Source: Bacteroidota bacterium
GTDB lineage: Bacteria > Bacteroidota > Bacteroidia > Chitinophagales > Saprospiraceae
DNA: 38,629 bases
Direction of reading: 5' to 3'
Assembly (NCBI GenBank): GCA_029561355.1
Contig: JAKQJD010000125.1
Coordinates: 1-38,629 of the forward strand
This document shows positions 1-7,476 of the stretch, one piece after another. The position numbers were made by a program, and so were the translations under genes. The notes beneath the pieces were generated by a model. That model was not told where the DNA came from and ran no database searches. It was given only the letters and a program-made list of their open reading frames with translations. Each line of letters begins with the position of its first letter. Position 1 is the stretch's first letter.

Positions 1-1
1 T

Positions 2-238
2 GCCGTGCCGCCGCGCGATTACCTGGGCCGGTTCTGGGTGGATTCGGCTACCCACGACCCGCAGTTGCTGCGCTATATTCTCGAAGTGATCGGCGACGAA
101 AAGGTTTGCCTGGGCACCGATTATCCGTTTCCACTCGGCGATCTGGAAATCGGACGGTTTATTGAAGAGATGAACCTGCCGAAAGAAACGCTGGAGCGCA
201 TCTTTTACAAGAATACGCTCCAGTGGCTGCATGGGTGA
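2..238 (+). CDS. ACMSD-type amidohydrolase, C-terminal fragment
   Basis: This is the C-terminal 78 codons of a metal-dependent amidohydrolase that runs in from the left edge of the window; the true start lies outside. The segment containing CLGTDYPFPLGD, in which an Asp-Tyr-Pro-Phe follows a Gly-Thr, matches the C-terminal metal-ligand region of 2-amino-3-carboxymuconate-6-semialdehyde decarboxylases, enzymes of the tryptophan/kynurenine degradation route. The ending ERIFYKNTLQWLHG is also typical of that family, where the last helix carries a conserved Asn. The reading frame is open from base 2, so nothing suggests a gene start inside the window. The gene converges on the barrel-protein gene on the other strand, and its TGA stop is followed directly by a GTTGAGG-rich repeat. 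Assignment to the amidohydrolase_2 superfamily is firm; the exact substrate is inferred. Confidence 0.8.
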   Translation, partial: AVPPRDYLGRFWVDSATHDPQLLRYILEVIGDEKVCLGTDYPFPLGDLEIGRFIEEMNLPKETLERIFYKNTLQWLHG

Positions 239-290
239 GGGTTGTTGAGGGGTTGAGGAGTTGAGATTGTTGAGGAGTTGAGCCGGTGTA
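239..290. repeat. GTTGAGG simple-sequence tract
   Basis: The whole gap between two convergent stop codons consists of irregular GTTGAGG/GTTGAGGAG units. The same word recurs as its reverse complement at 8233-8287, on the plus strand around 32310-32340, and inside the cysI coding sequence at 34029-34080. No hairpin terminator is evident here. Confidence 0.75.
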
Positions 291-848
291 TCAGAACTTG
301 CGGGCTACGCCCAATGCGACGGAGTTGCTGATATTTGCATCCAGTTGGCGACTGTCATAGGATCGGTCGACAAAAGTGAGTCCCAGACTGATGGCTGGAA
401 TGGTTTCCACCTGAATGGCCCACCGGCTGTTAAAACTATGTTGCAGACCCAGCACATAACCGAAACCTCCGGCTATAGCCAGCACTGTTTGATTATTTAT
501 CTGTAGAAATCCGGTGTTGATTGAAAACTCCGGTCCTCTGTAAAATTCAAGTTTTTCATCCAGCGATTTGCGTTTTTCAAAGCCAATGGCGGCAGCGATG
601 TTTACGTTTGCTTGCACTTCCTCGTCACTGACATTGGTATTGGCCCTACCCGTGAAAAAGTTAATACGCCGGTATTTGTTTGCACTCAATTGCTTTTTGT
701 AAAAACCGGAAAAACTGTTGTAGCCATTAAAATTGAGGCCGTACAACTGTATTCCGACTTCTCTTTTTGGGGCGTCTTGCGCATGGAGACTGGAGAGGCA
801 TAGGCATGCCAGGAGCATAGTGAATGCACGTAAAGGGTTGATTTTCAT
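291..848 (-). CDS. outer-membrane beta-barrel-like protein
   Basis: A 185-residue protein with a clear N-terminal signal peptide (MKINPLRAFTMLLACLCLSS, cleavage likely after LHAQ), followed by alternating hydrophobic/polar segments and many aromatic residues. It ends in a strand that closes with Phe (SVALGVARKF), as usual for an outer-membrane barrel. The expected role is a small porin-like or structural barrel of the outer membrane; no specific family could be named. It resembles in style the protein encoded at 7477-8151. The start at 848 is chosen because it directly precedes the signal sequence. The gene is single, converges on the amidohydrolase, and is separated from the methyltransferase by a long palindrome. 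Confidence 0.7.
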   Translation of the reverse strand: MKINPLRAFTMLLACLCLSSLHAQDAPKREVGIQLYGLNFNGYNSFSGFYKKQLSANKYRRINFFTGRANTNVSDEEVQANVNIAAAIGFEKRKSLDEKLEFYRGPEFSINTGFLQINNQTVLAIAGGFGYVLGLQHSFNSRWAIQVETIPAISLGLTFVDRSYDSRQLDANISNSVALGVARKF

Positions 849-947
849 GTGAATAAGATTTTATAAATTCATCTTATAAACGGGTAGCGGCAGGCATTTC
901 GCTGCTGCATGCCGGCGTTTTTATGAAAATCTTAACTTTGAGATTGG

Positions 948-1264
948 GGGGGGGCTCCGCCCCTCGTAGGAATAATTGAAACGCGGATGACGCGGATTTT
1001 TGCGGATTAACGCGGATTTTTATGGCCTTGCGGCCACTGGTTTAATCGAAATTTTTACCACAAAGCCACAAAGGACACAAAGCGTAGATTACACGTGCAC
1101 CCATTTAATAATGTCGATTGTGTAATCTACGCTTTGTGTCCTTTGTGCCTTCGTGGTTTTAAAAAAATTAATATTGGCCGCAAGGCCACCAAAATCCGCG
1201 TTAATCCGCAAAAATCCGCGTCATCCGCGTTGCAGTTATTCCTACAAAGGGAGGCGAAGCCAAC
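948..1264. repeat. long nested inverted repeat (CGCGGAT and CACAAAGG words)
   Basis: Two arms of about 145 bp (roughly 948-1094 and 1118-1264) are reverse complements with scattered mismatches, leaving a loop of about 23 bp. From outside in, each arm has a GC-rich box, the string GTAGGAATAA, a CGCGGAT-rich word (about 982-1020 and 1194-1230), a GGCCTTGCGGCC box, and an inner word built on CACAAAGGACACAAAG ending in GTAGATTACAC. The outer CGCGGAT word is closely related to the inverted arms around the GxxExxY gene at 34702-35226. The right end lies 6 bp from the methyltransferase stop codon, so the structure could also end that transcript. No credible ORF is enclosed. Confidence 0.85.
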
Positions 1265-1270
1265 CAAATC

Positions 1271-2038
1271 TCACTTCTCCGATTTCAATCGGTACTGCCC
1301 GCTATCCAGCCGCTGTTGCGCGAACTGAAAATACTCCGGCACAATCTCGAAGCCCACATACTGCCGGCCTTCCATGCGGCTCACAACGGCCGTCTGCCCC
1401 GAGCCCAGAAAAGGATCGAGCACCACATCGCCGGGCAAACTGCTGTAAGCCAGTATTTTACGAATAAGTTCGGCCGGGAGTTTAGTGGGCGTTTTGACGT
1501 CGCCGTTCCAGTATTCGCGTGGAATATTCCACACGTCCTCCTTGTCCTTGTAGTGCGCACTGCCGCCGTCGGGGTGTTGCGCGTCTTTTTCAAAACGGGC
1601 GTACGGGTAAAACCGGCGCTGCTTTTCATCGATGCCGGCAAACAGGACGTGGTAATGGGAAGTGACGTATTTGCGGGTGGTCACGAGGCCGAACTGGTAT
1701 TTCCAGACGAGGTGATTGACGAGTTGGATATCCAGTTCGTCGAGCGCGATGAGCAAGTCTTTAAGGTAGTTCCAGCCGGAAAAAATGTAGAGGCTGCCGC
1801 TGGGTTTGAGCACGCGTTTGACCTGTGTGAGCCAGTTGCGCGTAAACTCCGGGTAATCCACCCCTTTGATTTCATTGTAGCCTTCGAGCACGCGACTGCC
1901 CTTGCGGTTATAATTCGCCTTTTTTGCCTGAAATTCGATTCCGAACGGCGGATCTGTGATCACCAGGTCAACGGAATGGTCGGGCAGGTGGCGCGCCATG
2001 CCGGCAATACAATCTTCATTAAAAATTTGGTTGAACAT
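1271..2038 (-). CDS. orphan DNA N4/N6-type methyltransferase
   Basis: A 255-residue site-specific DNA methyltransferase of the amino-methyl type. The catalytic motif DPPF is at residues 29-32 and the S-adenosylmethionine-binding motif DPFLGSGQT is at residues 208-216. The order catalytic motif first, SAM motif last, is that of beta-class enzymes, which methylate the exocyclic amine of adenine or cytosine. The segment between contains the expected variable target-recognition region (about residues 110-190). No restriction endonuclease gene lies next to it: the upstream neighbour, 42 bp away on the same strand, is a response regulator. It is therefore an orphan enzyme here, either epigenetic/regulatory or the remnant of a restriction system. 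The recognition sequence cannot be told from the protein. Confidence 0.9.
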   Translation of the reverse strand: MFNQIFNEDCIAGMARHLPDHSVDLVITDPPFGIEFQAKKANYNRKGSRVLEGYNEIKGVDYPEFTRNWLTQVKRVLKPSGSLYIFSGWNYLKDLLIALDELDIQLVNHLVWKYQFGLVTTRKYVTSHYHVLFAGIDEKQRRFYPYARFEKDAQHPDGGSAHYKDKEDVWNIPREYWNGDVKTPTKLPAELIRKILAYSSLPGDVVLDPFLGSGQTAVVSRMEGRQYVGFEIVPEYFQFAQQRLDSGQYRLKSEK

Positions 2039-2080
2039 AAAGGAAGGCGAAAGAACTAATTTTCGGGTACATTCCGGTTA

Positions 2081-2743
2081 TTATTCCCTGATTTTGACCA
2101 GTCCGTTTTGCAGCGCATACACCACCAGCCCGGCCGTGTTCCGGCAACCGAGTTTGCTGAGCAGGTTGTTGCGGTGCCCGTCGACGGTGCGGACGCTGAG
2201 GAAAAGCCGGTCGGCAATTTCCTGTGTAGTATATTCTTCACAAATGAGTTGGAGCACTTCCTTTTCCCGGTTGGTAATTTCCACCTGCATGTCGCGGGAG
2301 TTTTTTCCCTGCATGGGCGCCATGATGTTTTCGCGGATGATGGCCATCACGGAGGTATTGTAGTAAAACCCCTTTTCACGTACCATGCGGATGGTTTCGA
2401 CCACTTCGTCGGGGGCGGTATTTTTACCCAGATAAGCCGAAGCGCCAATCTCTATCATATTGATAATGAATGCCTTGCTAAAATGCGAAGAGATAACGAT
2501 GATCAGAATAGAGGGGAATTCGCGGCGAATCACTTCGGCCGCTTCGATGCCGCCCATAACCGGCATTTTCAGATCCAGCAACAGCACGTCGGGCAGTTCG
2601 TCCGATGCGCGGATTTTGTCGAGCAGGTCCTGTCCGTTTTCGGCTTCGAGCATAACCTGAAGGCCCGGGTAATCTTCCAGGATCAATCGCATACCCCGGC
2701 GAAAAAGCGCTTCGTCGTCTGCTATCGCTATTAAAACGTCCAT
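2081..2743 (-). CDS. NarL/LuxR-family response regulator
   Basis: A 220-residue two-component response regulator. The N-terminal receiver domain (about residues 1-120) has the acidic pair D9/D10, the phospho-acceptor D57 in LLLDLKMP, and the conserved Lys in YLGKN (about residue 107). The C-terminal LuxR-type helix-turn-helix (about residues 153-215) contains TNREKEVLQLICE and SVRTVDGHRNNLLSKLG, typical of the NarL/FixJ DNA-binding domain. It lies 10 bp after the HisKA_3-type kinase gene on the same strand, so the two almost certainly form a cognate pair, with phosphotransfer from the kinase to D57 controlling promoter binding. The targets are unknown; the methyltransferase gene just downstream may be co-transcribed. 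Confidence 0.95.
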   Translation of the reverse strand: MDVLIAIADDEALFRRGMRLILEDYPGLQVMLEAENGQDLLDKIRASDELPDVLLLDLKMPVMGGIEAAEVIRREFPSILIIVISSHFSKAFIINMIEIGASAYLGKNTAPDEVVETIRMVREKGFYYNTSVMAIIRENIMAPMQGKNSRDMQVEITNREKEVLQLICEEYTTQEIADRLFLSVRTVDGHRNNLLSKLGCRNTAGLVVYALQNGLVKIRE

Positions 2744-2753
2744 TTGCTTGTGT

Positions 2754-3572
2754 TCAGATTGGGTGATCGGAAGAGGGTTTCATCAATTGTAGCGTGCACT
2801 CAAAGCCCTGATCGGGTGCAGTACGGATCTCCACCACGGCGCCGATCATTTTTGCGCGGTTTTGCAGGTTTCTCAAACCCAGGCCTTTGGAAACGGTGTG
2901 CTGAAGGTCGAATCCCTGGCCATCGTCGCGGTAATTTAAACGAATAATACCGGTATCGCTTTTCAGAAGATCAACCTCGATAGTGGTGGCACGGGCGTAT
3001 TTCAGCGAGTTGTTGCACAATTCCTGCAAGATGCGGAACAGGTGCAGTTCCGTAGTGGCATCGGGCAGGTCGCTGCGGTGCAGGTTGTGCTCGAAACGGA
3101 TTTCCACGGCGCCCGTTTTCCGGATACTTTCAAAGAATTCATAGAGCGCTTCCAGTAATCCGAAATCTTCGAGTGTAGGCGGCAGCAGTTCGTGCGAAAT
3201 ACGCCGCGTGGTTTCGAGGGCATTGGAAATCAAATAATTGATTTCATTATACATCGATTCCGCATCCGCTTCTTTCTCTTCGGTGCGGCGCAGGCGGTGA
3301 AACGCCAGGTGCAATACGCCGAGTTTGGAACCGATATCGTCGTGGAGTTGTGCGGCGATACGCTGGCGTTCTTCTTCCTGTACCAACAGGTTGCGCTGCA
3401 GCAGTTCCTGCTGGTGCCGGAGTTCGGCCGCCTGGGTTTCCATACGCTGGGTCATGATGCGGCGTTGTGTGCGGTTCGTGTAGGAGACCATCACCAAAGC
3501 CAGGGCAATCATGATCAGGATGCCGGCGCCGAAGAAGACGACAATTTCGGTAGATGAAAGGCTACTTTCCAT
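2754..3572 (-). CDS. HisKA_3-type sensor histidine kinase
   Basis: A 272-residue sensor kinase of the NarX/DesK type. One N-terminal membrane segment (about residues 8-31) is followed by a coiled-coil stretch (about 33-70), the dimerisation/phospho-acceptor box ERQRIAAQLHDDIGSKLG with H77, and a HATPase domain with an N-box (LCNNSLKYA) and G-box DDGQGFD and GLGLRNLQNRA. The ATG at 3572 is preferred to an upstream in-frame codon at 3629 because it starts directly before the membrane helix. With this start the gene overlaps the end of the upstream membrane-protein gene by 58 bp, which suggests coupled translation. There is almost no extracytoplasmic domain, so signal input probably comes through the membrane segment, perhaps from the upstream polytopic protein. 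Confidence 0.93.
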   Translation of the reverse strand: MESSLSSTEIVVFFGAGILIMIALALVMVSYTNRTQRRIMTQRMETQAAELRHQQELLQRNLLVQEEERQRIAAQLHDDIGSKLGVLHLAFHRLRRTEEKEADAESMYNEINYLISNALETTRRISHELLPPTLEDFGLLEALYEFFESIRKTGAVEIRFEHNLHRSDLPDATTELHLFRILQELCNNSLKYARATTIEVDLLKSDTGIIRLNYRDDGQGFDLQHTVSKGLGLRNLQNRAKMIGAVVEIRTAPDQGFECTLQLMKPSSDHPI

Positions 3573-4207
3573 AACGCGAAGAGCACAACCATTTGAAAGA
3601 TCAGATTGAGTACGGTATTGATATCCCACAGTATCTGGAGTGCCCCGCCGGTTTCGAGTTCGAACTGGCTGGACATAAACACGAATAAACTGCCGCAGTA
3701 GTAAATGAGAACAGCCGAGTTGATGAGGCGAAGCGACCGGTTCTGTTGTGTTTCCATTTCAGCCTGCTCCGAAAATCGGAAGGCGTAATCCAGTGCATAC
3801 AGGATGATCAGAATCTGAACCAGCGTTTTTGCATAGGAATTGAACTCGAAAATATGCTGGATAAAAACAGAATTAAGCACTACCAGCACTAGTACCGTTC
3901 CTACAATCCACTCAAAATAACGCCTGAATATAGAACCCGGATCCAATGTTTTCTTGTAAAACAGGGAAAACAGCAGCAATTCCCCTACCGTATACACGTG
4001 CAAAAGCGGCAGGTTCATGCCATAAAAAATTCCGGCGAAGCGGGCGCCAATTTCAATGAACAGGTTGAAAAACAGGAACACGGCCAGTATCCGGAATGCA
4101 GCCGGCAGGCGGCTCCAGTGTTGTACACACAAAAAGCAAGTCACGGTCAGGCAGACCAGTGGCAGTGTGGTAATATCGTAGAATTCTTTCCAGATGGTCG
4201 TCCACAT
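3515..4207 (-). CDS. polytopic membrane protein next to kinase/regulator pair
   Basis: A 230-residue integral membrane protein that I do not recognise as a named family. About six or seven hydrophobic segments can be seen, for example around LPLVCLTVTCFLCVQ, ILAVFLFFNLFIEIG, WIVGTVLVLVVLNSVF, TLVQILIILYALDY, LINSAVLIYYCGSLFVF and LIFQMVVLFALWKV. The start MWTTIWKEF at 4207 is preferred over an in-frame ATG at 4261, because the extra 18 residues would lie in a repeat-derived leader. Its 3' end overlaps the histidine kinase gene by 58 bp, and a response regulator follows, so the three are probably one transcript. I infer that it is the membrane sensor or a modulator of the kinase, which itself has almost no sensory domain. 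Confidence 0.75.
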   Translation of the reverse strand: MWTTIWKEFYDITTLPLVCLTVTCFLCVQHWSRLPAAFRILAVFLFFNLFIEIGARFAGIFYGMNLPLLHVYTVGELLLFSLFYKKTLDPGSIFRRYFEWIVGTVLVLVVLNSVFIQHIFEFNSYAKTLVQILIILYALDYAFRFSEQAEMETQQNRSLRLINSAVLIYYCGSLFVFMSSQFELETGGALQILWDINTVLNLIFQMVVLFALWKVAFHLPKLSSSSAPAS

Positions 4208-4226
4208 GTGGTTAATTTTTGTGAGG

Positions 4227-4285
4227 ATTGAGGATGCGAAGATTTGACCCAGGCGAATCACCTTTCAAATCCTCGCATCCTCAAC
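4227..4285. repeat. inverted repeat with GAGGATGCGA word
   Basis: Arms 4227-4247 and 4265-4285 are reverse complements with two mismatches. The word (ATTGAGGATGCGA, GATTTGA) recurs at 8381-8410 as tandem ATCCTC units. The structure lies between the lipoprotein stop-side region and the start of the membrane-protein gene, so it may act as a terminator or leader hairpin. Confidence 0.65.
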
Positions 4286-4295
4286 TGCCGCTCCC

Positions 4296-4727
4296 CTAGT
4301 CCGGGCAATTATTCGGACACGGTTTTGTAAAGTCGTAATACCGGATCGTTTTGCGTTTGCTGGTATCCGGCGCCTGAAAGATGAGCGAAAGGTACGGGTT
4401 GCCGGCCGAATCTTTTTCGATTGCCAGCATGGCAAACAACTGGCTTTTGTCGCCGACGTTATCCATAAGATCCTGAATATCATCGAAAGGAATATTAAAT
4501 CCTTTCGCGATATAAATGGTGTCTTCCGGTTTGCCGGTCGAGTCCAGGTATTTCACCACCACTTCGCGCAAGGAATCCCATTCGGCGATCGCCGCCTGCG
4601 CTTCCTTGGGATCCATTTCGTCGGGGGCTTTGCTGTGAACGGGGCTGGGAGGAGTAGAAGGTTGTCCGCAGGCATACACAGCTACAGACAAGAGTACCCA
4701 AACGGGTAAATACAAAAGGTTTTTCAT
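4296..4727 (-). CDS. small lipoprotein
   Basis: A 143-residue protein with a lipoprotein-type signal peptide: MKNLLYLPVWVLLSVAVYAC, with the modified Cys expected at residue 20, followed by a Pro/Ser-rich linker (GQPSTPPSPVHSK). The mature part is acidic and hydrophilic, ends in a motif with two Cys (KPCPNNCPD), and has no recognised domain. The two C-terminal Cys could form a disulfide or bind metal. An in-frame ATG nine codons upstream (4754) is less likely, because it would move the charged start away from the hydrophobic core. The role is unknown: a lipid-anchored periplasmic or surface protein. Confidence 0.75.
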   Translation of the reverse strand: MKNLLYLPVWVLLSVAVYACGQPSTPPSPVHSKAPDEMDPKEAQAAIAEWDSLREVVVKYLDSTGKPEDTIYIAKGFNIPFDDIQDLMDNVGDKSQLFAMLAIEKDSAGNPYLSLIFQAPDTSKRKTIRYYDFTKPCPNNCPD

Positions 4728-5443
4728 TTTGAAACTGATTTGAATATTGCCCATTTAACGGAGCAGCATAAAAGTAACTTTCGTCGTGTTCATTGTACAA
4801 ACATTTTGGTGTTACTTTAAAAAAACAGGTATAAATACCTGGTTGCCGGTGCAAGAAATTACCTGATTTATCACGCGGAATTACCTGATTTTTAAAAGCC
4901 GTATTTCTACGCTTCCACAGGCCCCCGGCACGCCCCCACTTTTGCACCGTTCCTCTTCAAAAATCACACACCGCAAAATACCGGTAAGGCTGTTGCAAGT
5001 AACCGTCTGGTTTTGCGGGCATGCAGAGCAGGGAAAGAACCGAGCAGCACAAATACGAGACGGAGGAAGCCATCCAGGCAGGATTTCACCCCGATTTTGA
5101 TAGAATCCGATAATAAAACCACATATTTTCAGATAGAGCATAAACCAATTGAAAGCAATGCCGGCTGAAAATGCGGATTTTGGGAAACAATCATATTGAA
5201 AAGCAGTACGGGGGGTACGGCTCCAGATATGTTGCAAAATTTCCAAAAGAAGCATTTTCAGACCGGCATTTTTTCAGAGGCTGTTGAACACGAACACTTT
5301 ATTTTCCAGGGACGGGAACAAAACAAACACTTGAACGCATCCGCTCGCCCCGTTTATGTTTTTTATCAATCCGCGCTTATTATATCTGTAGATAGCCGGC
5401 TGTTTGCCGGCTGAAACAAAAATCAAAGTACCAACCGAGTTCC
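4728..5443. other. 716-bp stretch without a convincing gene
   Basis: Open frames here are short, have no recognisable domain, and read like chance frames rich in Cys or Arg. No tRNA-like sequence was seen. Near the right end, a small GC-rich hairpin (AGCCGGC / GCCGGCT, about 5395-5412) precedes the strong terminator hairpin at 5444-5481. The two together could belong to an unrecognised small RNA or to the leader of the downstream permease gene. Confidence 0.5.
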
Positions 5444-5481
5444 ATCCCGAATGTCCCTGTCAAGAGACATTCGGGATTTTT
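5444..5481 (+). terminator. intrinsic terminator hairpin
   Basis: The stem ATCCCGAATGTC / GACATTCGGGAT (12 bp) with a 9-base loop is followed by a T-run on the plus strand. No plus-strand gene ends just upstream, so it terminates either an unrecognised transcript from the 4.7-5.4 kb gap or a leader (attenuator) of the permease gene that starts 180 bp later. Confidence 0.8.
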
Positions 5482-5662
5482 ATTGAACAGCATAAAGAAG
5501 CAGCCCTGCGACAAACACCGCCATTCCGGCTACGGTATTGTATTATTGCTCTTTAAAAATCCGGAACGTATTATTTATTTGTGTTTGGCATTTTGGAAGT
5601 GCTTGATTATCAACCTTTTTCCTGAACACTATACACAAAATACCAAAAACGCTCAAAACCCT

Positions 5663-6979
5663 ATGTCACAACTTCAGCAGAAACTCACCCTCTACGGCCT
5701 CACTATGATGGCTGTGGGCGGCTGTATCGGTTCCGGAATTTTTGTCACACCTGCACAGATAGCCGGTGTGTTGCCCAATCCGGCCCTTTTCCTGTCGGTG
5801 TGGGTACTCGGCGGTTTGATCGCCCTGAGCGGTGCACTCACGCTCAGCGAACTGGGCGGCATGTTTCCCGGTTCGGGCGGCGTGTATGTGTACCTGAAAG
5901 AAGCCTACGGCGACATGGCCGGTTTTTTATACGGCTGGGCCATCCTGCTGGTTATCAATACCGGCGCTTTGGCCGGATTGTGTGTGGCATTTGCGGAATA
6001 CATGCGCGTCTTTTTTCCAGGCATCAGCGAATCCGGTAAAACAGGAATTGCAGCGCTGACCATCCTGCTGCTTACCCTGATCAATATGCGGGGTGTACAC
6101 ATCAGCCAGGGGCTGTCCAATTTTTTTACGGGACTGAAATTACTGGCTATTACAGGCATCGTCATCGCGGGTGTGTTCTTTTATGATCCTGCCGGAGCGC
6201 CGCTGGATTTTTCCCTGCCCGCGCAACTTCCGGCTCAACTCCCCGTCCTGCTGCTCACCGGCCTCATCGGCGTCCTTTTTTCCATGGGTGGCTGGCACCA
6301 CGCGTCCTACATGGCAGGCGAAACCATCGACGCGCCGCGTACGGTTCCGAAAGCCATGTTGCTGGGTGTGAGCATCGTCACTATCACCTATCTCCTGATC
6401 AACTTCGCTTACCTGCGCCTGTTGCCGATAGAAACGATCGCACACTCTCCGAGGGTGGCCGGCGAAGCCATGAGCGCTGTGGTATCGTGGGGCAGCAAGG
6501 CAGTCGCCATCAGCATTGCCTTGTCTATTTTCGGAACGATCAGCATTTACACCGTTTCGGCGCCGAGAATCTACTTTGCCATGGCCAAAGACGGGATTTT
6601 TTTCCGGCAACTCGCCTACGTACACCCGCGCTGGCGCACGCCGGTGGTAGCGATGCTCGTGCAGGTAGCATGGGTCCTGGCGGTATTGCTTTATTTCAGC
6701 GGCTTGTTCGACCAGATCATCACTTTTGTCACTTTCCTGGATATTGCGGCCATGGGACTGGCCGGCGCTGCCGTGTTTGTGCTGCGGAAAAAGCGGGCGG
6801 ATGTTCACCGGCCTGTACGCGCCTGGGGCTACCCGGTGGTACCGGCATTTTTCGTGCTCGTTTCGGCAGCATTCGCCTTGAATACTTTATGGGAAAGACC
6901 CGGGCAGGCGCTGCCGGGACTGGGCTTGCTGGCGGCGGGTGTTGTGGTATTCCTTGTTTTAAAAAAACAACGCGTTTAG
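5663..6979 (+). CDS. APC-family amino acid permease
   Basis: A 438-residue secondary transporter of the amino acid-polyamine-organocation superfamily. The first helix has the family signature MMAVGGCIGSGIFVTP (about residues 14-29), in which GSGIF forms the unwound substrate-binding segment. About twelve hydrophobic segments follow, as expected. The motif FSMGGWHHASYMAGE in the sixth helix and the helix containing SAPRIYFAMAKDG in the middle also fit LAT/Serine-Thr-type exchangers. The start MSQLQQKLTLYG at 5663 is chosen because the alternative start at 5483 adds 60 residues that do not resemble the family. Substrate is inferred to be neutral amino acids. The gene ends 4 bp before a small membrane-protein gene, with which it probably forms an operon. 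Confidence 0.9.
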   Translation: MSQLQQKLTLYGLTMMAVGGCIGSGIFVTPAQIAGVLPNPALFLSVWVLGGLIALSGALTLSELGGMFPGSGGVYVYLKEAYGDMAGFLYGWAILLVINTGALAGLCVAFAEYMRVFFPGISESGKTGIAALTILLLTLINMRGVHISQGLSNFFTGLKLLAITGIVIAGVFFYDPAGAPLDFSLPAQLPAQLPVLLLTGLIGVLFSMGGWHHASYMAGETIDAPRTVPKAMLLGVSIVTITYLLINFAYLRLLPIETIAHSPRVAGEAMSAVVSWGSKAVAISIALSIFGTISIYTVSAPRIYFAMAKDGIFFRQLAYVHPRWRTPVVAMLVQVAWVLAVLLYFSGLFDQIITFVTFLDIAAMGLAGAAVFVLRKKRADVHRPVRAWGYPVVPAFFVLVSAAFALNTLWERPGQALPGLGLLAAGVVVFLVLKKQRV

Positions 6980-6983
6980 GGCT

Positions 6984-7211
6984 ATGGATAAACTTGTTAA
7001 AAGGCAGATTTTCTTCGGCATACCGTTCATGACGATTTTTATGGGCGGCATGTACCTCGCATTTGAAAAAACGGAACTCGGCGACGCGCCCGTTCCGGCC
7101 TCGGTCTACTGGATCAGTTTCCTGAAAGGCCTGGCGTTCGCTATTTTTATTTTGTTCGTCGGCCCGGCGATCGTGAAATTTATCTTTAAAAGAAAGGATG
7201 CGCCCAAATAA
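6984..7211 (+). CDS. small two-helix membrane protein
   Basis: A 75-residue protein with two predicted membrane segments (about residues 9-27, IFFGIPFMTIFMGGMYLAF, and about 43-66, containing ISFLKGLAFAIFILFVGPAI) and a basic C-terminus (KFIFKRKDAPK). It starts 4 bp after the stop of the permease gene, so it is probably translated from the same message. I do not recognise a family. A role as an accessory subunit of the permease is only an inference from position. Confidence 0.65.
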   Translation: MDKLVKRQIFFGIPFMTIFMGGMYLAFEKTELGDAPVPASVYWISFLKGLAFAIFILFVGPAIVKFIFKRKDAPK

Positions 7212-7302
7212 CTGGGCTGAATTGGAAGCCGACTTCCGTTCCGTGGCTGTCTCATGCATATCGGACACGAAAAAAGAGACAAATTTTATTATTATCGATT
7301 GC

Positions 7303-7320
7303 TAAACCTGTAAGGTTTTA
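7303..7320 (+). terminator. weak hairpin after the permease operon
   Basis: AAACC / GGTTT pairs around a five-base loop and is followed by a short T/A-rich run. The stem is only 5-6 bp, so function as a terminator is uncertain. The rest of the 265-bp gap up to the next gene is AT-rich and shows nothing else. Confidence 0.3.
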
Positions 7321-7476
7321 AAAACCTGATTAAATTTTATAAGACATCCTTCTGGCGTTGAAACCAATCATTACATTCAATAAAATTATATTTATTTGAA
7401 GTACAGGATGCTGAAATGCAGGTGACACGCATACCCACCTTTGCCTTTATAATTTTCACCTGTAAACTTTCACATC

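Noticed and set aside
1095..1328. Short open frames within the palindrome at 948-1264
   Set aside because: They read through repeat words in several frames, and similar peptides arise wherever the CGCGGAT word occurs (for example ADNADDADFRGF around 34720 and 35200), so they are not genes.
4881..5255. A 124-codon open frame on the minus strand in the empty stretch
   Set aside because: It has no domain, an odd Cys-rich composition and no relation to neighbours; I take it as a chance frame.
5483..5662. 60-residue N-terminal extension of the amino acid permease
   Set aside because: The residues do not resemble an APC N-terminus, and the frame begins within the T-run of the terminator hairpin. 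The ATG at 5663 gives a normal protein.
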